A stretch of 64,000 bases of DNA from positions 95,838 through 159,837 of the forward strand of contig JAJECP010000015.1 in assembly GCA_022821985.1 (NCBI GenBank). The letters run 5' to 3'. The stretch comes from Acidimicrobiia bacterium (GTDB lineage Bacteria; Actinomycetota; Acidimicrobiia; Acidimicrobiales; Poriferisodalaceae). A model generated the notes under the pieces. The model was given only the letters and a program-made list of their open reading frames with translations, had not been told where the DNA came from and ran no database searches. Shown here piece by piece: positions 9,387 through 17,902 of the stretch. Each line of letters starts with the position of its first letter. Positions within the stretch are counted from its first letter, which is position 1. Made by a program: the position numbers and the translations under genes.

Positions 9387-10103
9387 ATGCGGCTCCTCGT
9401 CCTTCAGCACATCGACTGCGAGCATCCCGGCCGGCTGCGCGACTTCCTGCGTTCCGACGGCGTGGAGTGGACCGCGGTGGAGCTCGACGAGGGCGAGCCC
9501 ATCCCGCCGCTTGAGGACTACGACGCCATGTGGGTGATGGGCGGCCCGATGGACGTATGGGACGTGGAGGACTGCCCCTGGCTGGTGCCCGAGAAGCGTG
9601 CCATCCGCCGCTGGGTGCGCGAGCTGCAGCGGCCGTTCCTGGGGCTGTGCCTGGGGCACCAGCTGCTGGCCGACGCGCTGGGTGGAACCTGCGGGCTCCA
9701 GCGCCCGCCCGAGATCGGCGTGCTGGCCGTCGATCTCACGCCAGAGGGCCGCAGCGACCCGATCTTCCGCCAGATGAGCGACCGCCAGCACGCGCTGCAG
9801 TGGCACTCAGTGCAGGTGGCGCAGCCGCCCGACGATGCGGTCGTTCTGGCCAGCTCGCCTGAGTGCCGGGTGCAGGCGATGCGGGTCGGCCCACGGGCGT
9901 GGTCGATGCAGTACCACGTCGAGGTGGAGGACGACACAGTGCGCAACTGGGGCGCCATCGACGCCTACCGCGACGCCCTGGAGTCGACGCTCGGCCCCGG
10001 CTCGCTGGACGCGCTCGCTGCCGACGCCGACCGCGCCATGGTCGGCTTCGCTGCCGACGCCGAGCAGCTCTACCGCAACTTCATGGCGGCTTCGTTCGAC
10101 TAG
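9387..10103 (+). CDS. Class I glutamine amidotransferase-like protein (GMP-synthase subunit type)
   Basis: 238 residues from the ATG at 9387; a GTG at 9369 would add six residues. A Rossmann-like GATase1 domain fills most of the protein: YDAMWVMGGPMDVWD, then the nucleophile elbow FLGLCLGHQLLADALGG with the Cys, and the His-Glu part of the triad in MQYHVEVEDD. It is a stand-alone amidotransferase with no synthetase partner next to it. Such proteins often act on small conjugates, for example gamma-glutamyl compounds, but the substrate cannot be read here. A TAGCAA sequence ends 8 bases before the ATG, close to the leaderless arrangement. Confidence 0.8.
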   Translation: MRLLVLQHIDCEHPGRLRDFLRSDGVEWTAVELDEGEPIPPLEDYDAMWVMGGPMDVWDVEDCPWLVPEKRAIRRWVRELQRPFLGLCLGHQLLADALGGTCGLQRPPEIGVLAVDLTPEGRSDPIFRQMSDRQHALQWHSVQVAQPPDDAVVLASSPECRVQAMRVGPRAWSMQYHVEVEDDTVRNWGAIDAYRDALESTLGPGSLDALAADADRAMVGFAADAEQLYRNFMAASFD

Positions 10104-10155
10104 CGGGCGGCCTGCAGGGGCCCGACTCACCATGGGCTGATGTGCGCGCCGGGGC

Positions 10156-10161
10156 TAGCTT
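10156..10161 (+). promoter_or_regulatory. -10 box TAGCTT before the first CoA-transferase
   Basis: TAnnnT hexamer 9 bases before the ATG at 10171, with no Shine-Dalgarno between them. Confidence 0.42.
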
Positions 10162-10170
10162 CGGGCCGTC

Positions 10171-12684
10171 ATGAATCAGCCCGCCAAGCCTCGCAGTCGC
10201 GACTCCTCGACAGTCCACGGGGCGCTGTCGGGACTGCGTGTCGTCGACCTGACTGGAGACGCAGGCCGGTTCGCGACGAAGCTGCTGACCGAGATGGGTG
10301 CCGACGTGGTGAGAGTCGGCACCGGAGCGCCGGGCCTGCCGCTGGCCGATCCGGCTGCAGCAGCGCTCGGCGGGGTCGCCGACTGGTGGTACGACGGCGG
10401 CAAGCGCCGCTGCCCGGTGGACCTGAGCACCCCTGAGGGTCAAGACGCTTACCGTCGATTGGCTCTCGCGGCCGACGTGGTCGTGGAGACCGAGCGCCCT
10501 GGCCGGCTGGCCGAAGCGGGCATCGACTACCCCGACATCAGCGCAGTCAACCCGGCGCTGGTGCAGGTGTCGATCACGCCATTCGGGCGCACAGGCCCGC
10601 GGGCGCAGTGGCTCGGCTCGGACCTGGTGGCCGCTGCGATGGGCGGGATGATGGCGTTGACGGGCCTCGCCGACCGCCCGCTCAACGTGTGGGGCCGCCA
10701 GGCGTACAACTACGCGGGTTTCGTGGCGGCGACCTCAGGCGTTGCGGCGGCATTGTCGGCCCGCTCGACGGGCCGCGGCGCACACCTCGACCTGTCTATC
10801 CACGAGACGGTCACCGGTTCGATCGAGAACCTGTTCATGCAGTACTTCTTCGACGACCTGCTGCCGCTGCCCAAGGTGGCCCCGCGCCAGGGCGCCCTGC
10901 ACTGGCTGGGCGCATACGACCTCGCAGAGTGCCGGGGCGGCGACGGCGGCTACGTCATGATCACGCCCACGCCGACGCCGGATCTGCTGTTCGAGTGGAT
11001 GATCGAGGTCGGTCCCGACGAATCCGGCCGCGAGGTGAAGCGATGGCTTGGCGTCGATCCGGCCGACATGCTGCTCGACGTCGTTGAGGTCATGGATGCC
11101 GTCCGGCGCTGGATCGCTCCGCAGGATGCACACGAGGTTTGGTGGGAAGCGCAGGAGCGGCACGTGGCCTTCGGCGGTGTGCTTGACATCGCCGAAGTCT
11201 GCGCGAACCCGCAGTTCGCGCATCGTGGGTTCTTCGCCGACGTCCTGCCGCCCGGCGCGGCGGCTGCGAACGGCTCGCGAGTGCCCGACCGAGCTGCATC
11301 TGGCCAGCCGGGCCCGGTGCGAGTGCCGAGCCGGCTGGTTCGCTGGAGCGACGCCGGCCGCTCGGGCACCGTCCCGCCGAGTCCGCCGGCCAGCATCGAC
11401 ACGCCGCTCGACGAGGTGCTCGCGTCGTGGGCCGCACCGCCAACCGAGGCTCGCAATGGCGGCACTGGCAGCCTGTCTGGGGCAGTGTCGACCGGGAACG
11501 AAGGCGCCCGGCGCCCGCTCGACGGCATCCGTGTGGCCGACTTCACCTGGGTGCTGGCCGGGCCGTCGGCCACGAAGCTGCTCGGCGACCTCGGCGCCGA
11601 CGTGATCCGCATCCAGAGCGAGGAGCGATCCACCCTCGTCAACTCGCCGGACTTCCCCTACTACTTCGTGTGGAATCGCTCCAAGCGCAGCGCCACGCTC
11701 GACATGAAGCATCCCGACGCTCTGGCGGCAGCCCGGCGACTGATCGAGACGTGCGATGTGCTCATCGAGAACTTCAGCGCCGGGGTGCTCGACTCGTGGG
11801 GCCTCGACTGGGAAACCGTGCATGAGTGGAACCCGCGGCTCGTGTACGTGACGATGTCGGGCTGCGGCCACGACGGGCCGTGGCGGCATGTCATCTCGTA
11901 CGCGCCGACAGTGCATGCCGTGTGCGGCATCACCCACCTGACCAACTTCGCCGACCGCGGTGACGTGGGCCCGGGCTTCTCGCTCAATGACCACCTGGCC
12001 GGATTCGCTGCGGCGGTCTCGACTGTGGGCGCGCTGTACGCGCGCGAGCGCACTGGCGAGGGGCAGCGCATCGACATGGCGCAACTCGAAGTGGGCACAT
12101 ACGCGATTGGCGCCGCGATCATCCGCCAATCGGCCGGGGTGTTGCCGCCCCGTCCCGAGGGCAACCGCGACGGCATAGCCGACCATGTGCCCAACGAGGT
12201 GTACGCGACGGGCGACGGTTTCGTGGCCGTGACGGTGACTGAGCCGGCGCAGTGGCTCGGGCTCGTCGGCCTGCTCGCCGATCCCCGGCTCGACGATCCC
12301 TCGCTGGTCACCGAAGCGGCCCGCCGAGACCGCAGGTCGATGATCGATGCGGTGCTGGGGGAGTGGGCCGCCGGCCGCACCGCAGCTGAAGCAGCCGATG
12401 CCCTGCAGGGTGCCGGTGTGCCGGCGGGCCCGGTGCAGAACTCACACCAGCTGTTCGCCGACGATCCCCAGCATGCCGAGCGGGGATTCTGGCAACCGGT
12501 AGATCACGCGGTGTTCGGCGAGCGGACCGTCGACGCGTTCGCGGGGCTGTGGAACGGCCGACGTTGGACGCCCCGCTATCTCAGCCCCGCGTACCTGGGC
12601 GAGCACAACTTTGACGTCTGGGCCGATGCCGGCTACTCGCCAGAGGAGATTGCCGAGGGCATCGGCGACGGCCTGTTCCGCTAA
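10171..12684 (+). CDS. Double-domain class III CoA-transferase (CaiB/BaiF), copy 1
   Basis: 837 residues, about twice the usual 400. Two CaiB/BaiF domains lie in tandem: the first begins LSGLRVVDLTGDAG near residue 15, the second LDGIRVADFTWVLAGP near residue 449. Both keep the catalytic Asp in the family motif: GRGAHLDLSIHET and GEGQRIDMAQLEV. Class III enzymes normally form interlocked dimers of two chains; fusion would give a built-in pair with two possibly different sites. Function: transfer of CoA between acyl-CoA and a free acid. Two further double-domain genes of the same build lie at 34.3 and 39.4 kb, on the far side of the defence region. Confidence 0.88.
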   Translation: MNQPAKPRSRDSSTVHGALSGLRVVDLTGDAGRFATKLLTEMGADVVRVGTGAPGLPLADPAAAALGGVADWWYDGGKRRCPVDLSTPEGQDAYRRLALAADVVVETERPGRLAEAGIDYPDISAVNPALVQVSITPFGRTGPRAQWLGSDLVAAAMGGMMALTGLADRPLNVWGRQAYNYAGFVAATSGVAAALSARSTGRGAHLDLSIHETVTGSIENLFMQYFFDDLLPLPKVAPRQGALHWLGAYDLAECRGGDGGYVMITPTPTPDLLFEWMIEVGPDESGREVKRWLGVDPADMLLDVVEVMDAVRRWIAPQDAHEVWWEAQERHVAFGGVLDIAEVCANPQFAHRGFFADVLPPGAAAANGSRVPDRAASGQPGPVRVPSRLVRWSDAGRSGTVPPSPPASIDTPLDEVLASWAAPPTEARNGGTGSLSGAVSTGNEGARRPLDGIRVADFTWVLAGPSATKLLGDLGADVIRIQSEERSTLVNSPDFPYYFVWNRSKRSATLDMKHPDALAAARRLIETCDVLIENFSAGVLDSWGLDWETVHEWNPRLVYVTMSGCGHDGPWRHVISYAPTVHAVCGITHLTNFADRGDVGPGFSLNDHLAGFAAAVSTVGALYARERTGEGQRIDMAQLEVGTYAIGAAIIRQSAGVLPPRPEGNRDGIADHVPNEVYATGDGFVAVTVTEPAQWLGLVGLLADPRLDDPSLVTEAARRDRRSMIDAVLGEWAAGRTAAEAADALQGAGVPAGPVQNSHQLFADDPQHAERGFWQPVDHAVFGERTVDAFAGLWNGRRWTPRYLSPAYLGEHNFDVWADAGYSPEEIAEGIGDGLFR

Positions 12685-12765
12685 GCGATTGGCGGGCTCG
12701 GACAGCAGTTCCGGGTGCAGGCATCCCGCTCGCCGCGTATGTGCCGTATCGCTGACCCGCACCCT

Positions 12766-12793
12766 TTGACCTGTCACACCGGCCTTCTAGGTT
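12766..12793 (+). promoter_or_regulatory. Promoter of the recQ-dprA operon (TTGACC, 16 bp, TAGGTT)
   Basis: TTGACC at 12766-12771 and TAGGTT at 12788-12793 are 16 bases apart, a good housekeeping-sigma match and the best complete promoter seen in the window. The predicted transcript start falls near 12800, beside a GTG at 12801 and 41 bases before the recQ ATG. Confidence 0.6.
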
Positions 12794-12800
12794 CCTTCGC

Positions 12801-12845
12801 GTGCACTCGAAACAGAGTCCCCCACTGGGGTCCGACCGCCGATGA
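12801..12845 (+). CDS. Possible leaderless 14-codon leader reading frame overlapping the recQ start
   Basis: A GTG lies exactly 7 bases after the TAGGTT box, the same spacing as other predicted leaderless starts here. It opens a frame encoding VHSKQSPPLGSDRR and stops at TGA 12843-12845, which overlaps the recQ ATG at 12842 in an ATGA arrangement. Ribosomes finishing the leader could re-initiate on recQ, whose own ribosome binding site is poor. The peptide has no run of one regulated amino acid, so classical attenuation is not indicated. It may simply be chance. Confidence 0.35.
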   Translation: MHSKQSPPLGSDRR

Positions 12846-14911
12846 ACACTGCCTCCTCAGCCCCTGACGAGGTCGCTCTACTGCGTCGGCTGACTGGCGA
12901 CCCCGACGCCGCATTTCGTCCCGACCAACTCGACACGATTCGCCGCCTGACGGCCCAACGCTCGCGGGTGCTGCTGGTCCAGCGAACGGGCTGGGGCAAG
13001 AGCGCTGTCTATTTCATCGCCACCAAGCTGCTACGCGGCGAAGGTTCGGGTCCGACTCTGATCGTCTCACCGCTGCTCGCACTGATGCGCAATCAGATTC
13101 AGGCCGCTCAGCGCATGGGTGTGGAAGCCGTCACGATCAACAGCGACAACAGGTCTGAATGGGACGGTGTCACACAGAGGATTGAGGACGACGGCGTCGA
13201 TCTGGTGTTGATCTCGCCGGAGCGCGTGGCGAATCAGGACTTCCGTCGCGATGTGCTGCCCATGATCGGGCAACGATGCGGGCTTCTCGTCATTGACGAA
13301 GCACATTGCATCTCCGACTGGGGCCATGACTTTCGGCCTGACTACCGTCGTCTGCTCCGTGTACTGGAACTGCTGCCGCGTGGAGTTCCGGTTCTGTGCT
13401 GCACGGCAACTGCCAACGATCGGGTCGTCGACGACGTCACGGCTCAGCTCGGATCAGATTTTGCTGTAGTTCGCGGACCGCTGGCGCGTGATGGGTTGCG
13501 TCTGCATGCGATCACGATGAACTCGCCCGTTGAGCGGCTGGCCTGGTTGGCCGCGGCTGTCGAACGCTTGCCGGGCACCGGCGTCGTCTATTGCTCGACT
13601 GTGCGCGACACAGAGCGGGTCGCTGATTGGTTGAAGTCGCGGGGCATTGAAGCTGTGGCCTACAGCGGCTCGACGGACAGGGACGCAAGGCCGGAGATCG
13701 AGCAGGCGCTCTTGTCCAATGCATTCAAGGTCGTCGTCGCTACGTCGGCGCTCGGTATGGGGTTCGACAAGCCGGACCTGTCGTTCGTGATCCACTACCA
13801 GTCGCCCGGTTCACCGGTGGCGTACTACCAGCAGGTCGGCCGCGCTGGCCGCGGACTGCGCGAGTCCTGGGGTGTGATGCTGCGTGGGAGCGAAGACTCC
13901 GACATTCAGGAGTACTTCATCAACAGCGCGTTTGCAGAACCCGAGCTTGCACAGCAGGTGGTGGCCCTGCTCGAAGCCGATCACGAGCCGATGGGGCTCG
14001 TGGACCTGCTGAACCACGTCAACGTGCGGCAGGCACGGCTGGAGGGTCTTCTGAAGAACTTGGAGGTTGACGGTGCGGTCGAGCGATCAGGCCAGCGCTG
14101 GCAGCGAACCCTGCAGCCATGGCAGTTCGACTTCGACCGGGCCGAGGCCGTGACGGCGCTTCGCTACGCGGAGCTTGAGCAGGTTCAGCACTACATCGAG
14201 TCCAGCGAGTGCAGGATGCAGATGCTGCGTCGCTTCCTTGACGATCCCGCCGCCGAGCCGTGTGGACGTTGTGACAACTGCACCGGCGAGTCGCTCGCTC
14301 TCGAACTCGATCCGGACCAAGCGCAGGCAGCGGCCGAGTTCATCCGCAGCGCCCGCCTGGTCATCGAGCCCCGCAAGCAGTGGCCGGACCGGAAGCGCAT
14401 CTCCGCCGAGTTCCGGCTGGCGGAAGGGCGTGTTCTGGCACGCTGGGGCGACGCCGGCTGGGGCAGCCTTGTGCGTACGGGGAAGCAGGAGGACGGCAGG
14501 TTCGACGATCGGCTGGTGGATGCCGCGGCCGAATTGCTACGTGAGCGCTGGCGGCCGCAGCCCGCACCGACATGGCTCACATTCGTGCCGTCGCATCGGT
14601 ATCCGCAGCTGGTAGCCGACTTCGCAGAACGGCTCGCCTCTCGTCTCGGCCTGCCGTGTCATGATTCGGTAGCGAAGGCGGGCAACTCGCGCCCGCAGAA
14701 GATGATGCACAACAGTTTGCAGCAGCATCGCAACGCCGAGTCGGCGTTCACGGCCCGAGGCGCAGTGCCCGAGGGTCCGGTTCTGCTGATCGACGACATG
14801 GTCGACTCCCGTTGGACCCTGACAGTCGTCGGGCAGCTGCTGCGACAGGCAGGTGCCGGCGTGGTCATTCCATTGGCACTAGCGGACACCTCGGAGGGCG
14901 CGGGCAGATGA
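12842..14911 (+). CDS. recQ: RecQ-family DNA helicase with C-terminal phosphoribosyltransferase-like domain
   Basis: 689 residues. Helicase core: Walker A QRTGWGKS near residue 48; the RecQ signature DEAHCISDWGHDFRPDYRRL near 150; GMGFDKPD near 305; QQVGRAGRG near 331. A RecQ-type zinc site follows (a Cys near 457, then CGRCDNC near 474-479). The extra C-terminus, about residues 575-689, resembles a ComF/phosphoribosyltransferase fold: TWLTFVPSHRYPQLVADFA, then LLIDDMVDSRWT at about 648, which is a PRPP-loop motif. The HRDC domain is not obvious. The dprA-like gene overlaps its stop by four bases (ATGA). Known RecQ enzymes unwind 3'-tailed DNA; the phosphoribosyltransferase part may be catalytic or a binding module. 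Confidence 0.88.
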   Translation: MNTASSAPDEVALLRRLTGDPDAAFRPDQLDTIRRLTAQRSRVLLVQRTGWGKSAVYFIATKLLRGEGSGPTLIVSPLLALMRNQIQAAQRMGVEAVTINSDNRSEWDGVTQRIEDDGVDLVLISPERVANQDFRRDVLPMIGQRCGLLVIDEAHCISDWGHDFRPDYRRLLRVLELLPRGVPVLCCTATANDRVVDDVTAQLGSDFAVVRGPLARDGLRLHAITMNSPVERLAWLAAAVERLPGTGVVYCSTVRDTERVADWLKSRGIEAVAYSGSTDRDARPEIEQALLSNAFKVVVATSALGMGFDKPDLSFVIHYQSPGSPVAYYQQVGRAGRGLRESWGVMLRGSEDSDIQEYFINSAFAEPELAQQVVALLEADHEPMGLVDLLNHVNVRQARLEGLLKNLEVDGAVERSGQRWQRTLQPWQFDFDRAEAVTALRYAELEQVQHYIESSECRMQMLRRFLDDPAAEPCGRCDNCTGESLALELDPDQAQAAAEFIRSARLVIEPRKQWPDRKRISAEFRLAEGRVLARWGDAGWGSLVRTGKQEDGRFDDRLVDAAAELLRERWRPQPAPTWLTFVPSHRYPQLVADFAERLASRLGLPCHDSVAKAGNSRPQKMMHNSLQQHRNAESAFTARGAVPEGPVLLIDDMVDSRWTLTVVGQLLRQAGAGVVIPLALADTSEGAGR

Positions 14912-15909
14912 GACGCAGCGATGACGCGCTCGCCACGGTCGCATTGGTGAGTCGGCTCTGTGCTGACGGCCTGCGGCCTCTCAAGGCTGCGGAATTCTGG
15001 AAGCTGACATCGCAGGTGGACGAGGGTCCAAGTCGACTCTTGGGCATGAGTGCAAGCGATGTCGCTGAACTCCGGGTTGTACCGATGTCCGAGGCTGAGC
15101 GAACCGTGACCCTGCTGGAACGGTCGACTGCGCTCGCCTTCGAGCTCGAAGGACTTGAGCGTTCGGGCATCCGGACGCTCACACCGTTCGACGAGCACTA
15201 TCCAGAGCGCCTGACCGACCGTCTCGGGTTCAAGGCACCTCCGCTGTTGTACGCCGCAGGTGCGAGCGACTTGCTGGACTTGCCGGGGCTTGGCGTCGTC
15301 GGCAGCCGCAACGTCGGGGAGGCCAGTGCCGAGGTCGCGAGGGAAGTGGCCAAGCGTGCGGCTGCCCGCGGGATGCCTCTGGTCTCGGGCGGCGCGCGAG
15401 GCGTCGACCAGATGGCGATGGATGCCGCGTTTGAAGCGGGAGGCACGGTGGCGGGCGTCTTGGCCGACTCACTGGTGCGCAAGCTCCGAAATCCCGCTGT
15501 CCGTTCGGCGATTCACGATGAACGAGTTGTCTTGTGTACGCCCTACAACCCCTCCGCGGGGTTCAGTGCTGGCAATGCGATGGGCCGCAACAAGCTTGTC
15601 TATGCCCTTGCCGCGGTCACGCTGGTCGTAGCGAGCGAACTCGGCAGCGGCGGAACCTGGACAGGTGCCAACGAGTCGCTCGATCATTGCTTCGGGCACG
15701 TAGCGGTGTGGCGCGGACTCGGCGAGGGCTCCGGCAACGCCCGCCTCGAGCAGGCAGGCGCAACTGCCGTCACAGACATCGCAGAAGTGGACGCCCTGCT
15801 TGATGAACCCATTGTATTTCCATCAGCCGACACCCAGCTCGGCCGCGCAGAGCCAGCGGTACCTGACGAACAGGGGACCCTGTTCGAAACCCTCGCCAGT
15901 ACGGACTGA
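14908..15909 (+). CDS. DprA/Smf-like protein (SLOG Rossmann fold), partner of the RecQ fusion
   Basis: 333 residues from the ATG at 14908, which overlaps the recQ stop as ATGA, so the two are translationally coupled. The Rossmann core is clear: GLGVVGSRNVGEASAEVA near 128-145 and LVSGGARGVDQMAMDAAFEAGG near 159-180, then a NAMGRNKLVYALA stretch and SELGSGGTWTGANESL, matching the DprA nucleotide/ssDNA face. The N-terminal 90 residues contain a helix-hairpin-helix-like region. There is no typical C-terminal winged helix. Housekeeping DprA loads RecA on incoming single-stranded DNA. Pairing with a helicase and a ComF-like domain suggests a dedicated ssDNA module, perhaps defensive. Confidence 0.82.
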   Translation: MRRSDDALATVALVSRLCADGLRPLKAAEFWKLTSQVDEGPSRLLGMSASDVAELRVVPMSEAERTVTLLERSTALAFELEGLERSGIRTLTPFDEHYPERLTDRLGFKAPPLLYAAGASDLLDLPGLGVVGSRNVGEASAEVAREVAKRAAARGMPLVSGGARGVDQMAMDAAFEAGGTVAGVLADSLVRKLRNPAVRSAIHDERVVLCTPYNPSAGFSAGNAMGRNKLVYALAAVTLVVASELGSGGTWTGANESLDHCFGHVAVWRGLGEGSGNARLEQAGATAVTDIAEVDALLDEPIVFPSADTQLGRAEPAVPDEQGTLFETLASTD

Positions 15910-15984
15910 GGTCCTTCGGCGTCAGCGGGCGCTGTTTGGCACGCCTGTGCTCTCCCTGAAGGTGCCCGCCGCAGGCGCGCGGAC

Positions 15985-16485
15985 TCAGCCAGCGGCGATC
16001 TCCGCGATCAGCGAGAGAATCGCGTCGGAGGTCTCGCGGTCCTGTTCGATGCGGTCGTCGGTCTCGTAGGTGATCTTGCGGGCGATCCGCGTGCCCGAGT
16101 CGCCGACGGCGGCGATGTGCGCGCGGTCCTCGCCGCGCCGGGGCGGATCGGTTACCAGCGCGGCCGTGCACGAGATGCCCGCCAGCGGCCACGGCTCAGT
16201 GCCCGGCTTGGGCGTCGAGACGAGGTACTGCGCCCGGGCCAGGCAGCCGTCGGCCATCGCCAGAGCGGCCTCATCGGACACATGCGGCTCCAGCTCCGAG
16301 CCCATCAGCTCATAGAGCGACTTCACCGAATACGGCACGCCGGCCTCGAGCATCGTGCGCGAGCCGCCCGGCACTGTCAGCAGGTCGCTGACCGCCAGCA
16401 TCCCGCCTCCCGTCACCGACAGCACGATGCGCAGCGGCGAGTCATGGATGGCCCGGATCGTCGCCAAGCGCTCGTCAGCATTCAT
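15985..16485 (-). CDS. CinA C-terminal-domain protein (nicotinamide-nucleotide amidase-like)
   Basis: 166 residues, a stand-alone CinA-C domain without the N-terminal MoCF part. Motifs: LSVTGGGMLAVSDLLTVPGGSRTMLEAGVPY, SDEAALAMADGCLARA and GISCTAALVTDPPRRGEDRAHIA. CinA-C enzymes hydrolyse NMN to nicotinate mononucleotide. This one has family landmarks but some substitutions, for example GGGM where amidases usually show GGLL. A GCGAGG site lies 7 bases before the ATG at 16485. It is convergent with dprA. A diverged copy of codons about 36-83 is present 1,852 bases away at 18088-18230. Confidence 0.8.
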   Translation of the reverse strand: MNADERLATIRAIHDSPLRIVLSVTGGGMLAVSDLLTVPGGSRTMLEAGVPYSVKSLYELMGSELEPHVSDEAALAMADGCLARAQYLVSTPKPGTEPWPLAGISCTAALVTDPPRRGEDRAHIAAVGDSGTRIARKITYETDDRIEQDRETSDAILSLIAEIAAG

Positions 16486-16514
16486 GTGCGAACCTCGCCT
16501 TCGAGGGTGCGTGC

Positions 16515-17126
16515 CTACGAAGTCACCGTGATGGTCTGCCGGTTGTAGCTGCTGTCGTCGAGTTGGCTGACGAGGAAGCCAGCGAGCGCAGCGCGATGAA
16601 TGCGGCCCGTCTTGTTCGTGTTGGAAGCGCTCACGGTGCGACGGTCCAACTTGTCAGACAGGACTGCTGCGCGGACGATGGTCCAGTCAGCAGTGCTGGC
16701 GCGCACCACCTCCTCTTGCGTCCGATGGTCTGCGAGCACGTTCCGCAACATGGTCCTGAACATCAGCTTCGAACTCCACGGAACCTGAGACCAGCTGTCG
16801 CCGACGCCCGCTGCAGATACCACCACGAGCCGCCCGACGCCGTGACGGCCGACGGCGTGGACGATGTGCTCGGTGCCTCGCGTCAGCGTCGAGCGGTCCT
16901 TCAGGTTCGCGCTTCCGAGGCACACAATGGCGGCGTCGTGGCCGGCGACGGCATCGCTGACCGTTTCGGCTTCGAAGACATCGCCCTGCCGCAGCGTCAG
17001 ACCGCTCTCGACGCTGAGCTTCCCCACGGAGCGTCCGAACGCTGTCGCTTCATGGCCCGCGCTGAGTGCCTGACGGGTCGCGTGCTGCCCGGTCTTGCCG
17101 GTGGCACCGAAGATGATGACGCGCAA
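16515..17126 (-). CDS. NAD(P)-binding protein of the NmrA/SDR-like family
   Basis: 203 residues, atypical Rossmann dehydrogenase. The N-terminus reads MRVIIFGATGKTGQHATRQAL with the GATGKTG dinucleotide loop, followed by LRQGDVFEAETVSDAVAGHD and RLVVVSAAGVGDS. No Tyr-x-x-x-Lys catalytic pair is clear, as in NmrA-like sensors and flavin-reductase-like members. The start is TTG at 17126 with GAGGAG six bases upstream, which decides the start. Role unknown; it could be a redox sensor or reductase. It lies between the CinA-like and AlkB-like genes on the same strand. Confidence 0.8.
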   Translation of the reverse strand: MRVIIFGATGKTGQHATRQALSAGHEATAFGRSVGKLSVESGLTLRQGDVFEAETVSDAVAGHDAAIVCLGSANLKDRSTLTRGTEHIVHAVGRHGVGRLVVVSAAGVGDSWSQVPWSSKLMFRTMLRNVLADHRTQEEVVRASTADWTIVRAAVLSDKLDRRTVSASNTNKTGRIHRAALAGFLVSQLDDSSYNRQTITVTS

Positions 17127-17275
17127 CCCGGCTCCTCAATCGCCTCGGCGGCGCAAGCGGCCAATGCTGCGCCTGCGGCCGCACACCCTACTTGTGACCC
17201 GACGTCCAACCCGGCGCTTACAAGCGTCACGAGGATGGCCGGCGACCGGTCCCCATGCTGAGGTGCTCGGTCGCG

Positions 17276-17902
17276 TCAGGACGGGGCAGTACTCAGAGTG
17301 GCAATAGTGCGGAACGTGATCGAGACACGCCGTCGCCGTTCGATCTTCCGCCCGTCCCATACGTCGGACTTGCGCTTGGCGATGCCGTGCTGCCAAGCCG
17401 AGCGCGCCTCGTCATGCATGATGACGAGGCTGCGCGGTTCCAATCGCACGACATGGCGCTCGCACGTCGCGTTGCTGCCGAAGTCCATGTTGACCGCCGA
17501 ACCCATGCTCAGGGTTGCAACGACGGGGCCGAAGCAGTCGCGGTCGATGTGGGGCGCGATTCCCTGCCCGCGCAGGTACTCGTTGATGATTGCCTGTTCG
17601 AAGGGCCGTTGGGGATCCAGCAGCCGCTGAGCGTCGTCTGAGGCGGCCTCACGAATCCTGTGGGTCAACTGCGCCAGCCATTCGGGAAGCGGCCCGATCC
17701 GCGCTGTCTCGTCGAGTCGGCGGTTCGAGTAGTCGTACTTGTAGCCGAAGTGCAGTACGCGCCTCGAGAGATCTGTGAGCCACTCGGCACCATCGATCCG
17801 CTTGAGCAGTTCGGCCTCCTCCTGCGTTGCCAAGAAGTCGTGGTGGTACTCAAGTCCAGCGGGAACCGTCGAAGTCTCTTCAGCGAGTAGGGATAGCTGC
17901 AT
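17276..17902 (-). CDS. AlkB-like 2-oxoglutarate/Fe(II) dioxygenase
   Basis: 208 residues from the ATG at 17902; the open frame continues upstream through the CinA remnant, but similarity to AlkB begins only at MQLSLLAEETSTVPAGLEYH. Iron ligands are visible as HIDRDCFGP (His-x-Asp, near residue 117) and the His in SAWQHGI, and 2-oxoglutarate binding in RRRVSITFR. The NEYLRGQGIAPHID and LEPRSLVIMHDEAR segments are typical of AlkB proteins of the ALKBH8 or eukaryote-like kind. These enzymes demethylate alkylated nucleic acids or modify tRNA. Next to several DNA methylases, a role in repair or base modification is plausible but unproven. Confidence 0.85.
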   Translation of the reverse strand: MQLSLLAEETSTVPAGLEYHHDFLATQEEAELLKRIDGAEWLTDLSRRVLHFGYKYDYSNRRLDETARIGPLPEWLAQLTHRIREAASDDAQRLLDPQRPFEQAIINEYLRGQGIAPHIDRDCFGPVVATLSMGSAVNMDFGSNATCERHVVRLEPRSLVIMHDEARSAWQHGIAKRKSDVWDGRKIERRRRVSITFRTIATLSTAPS

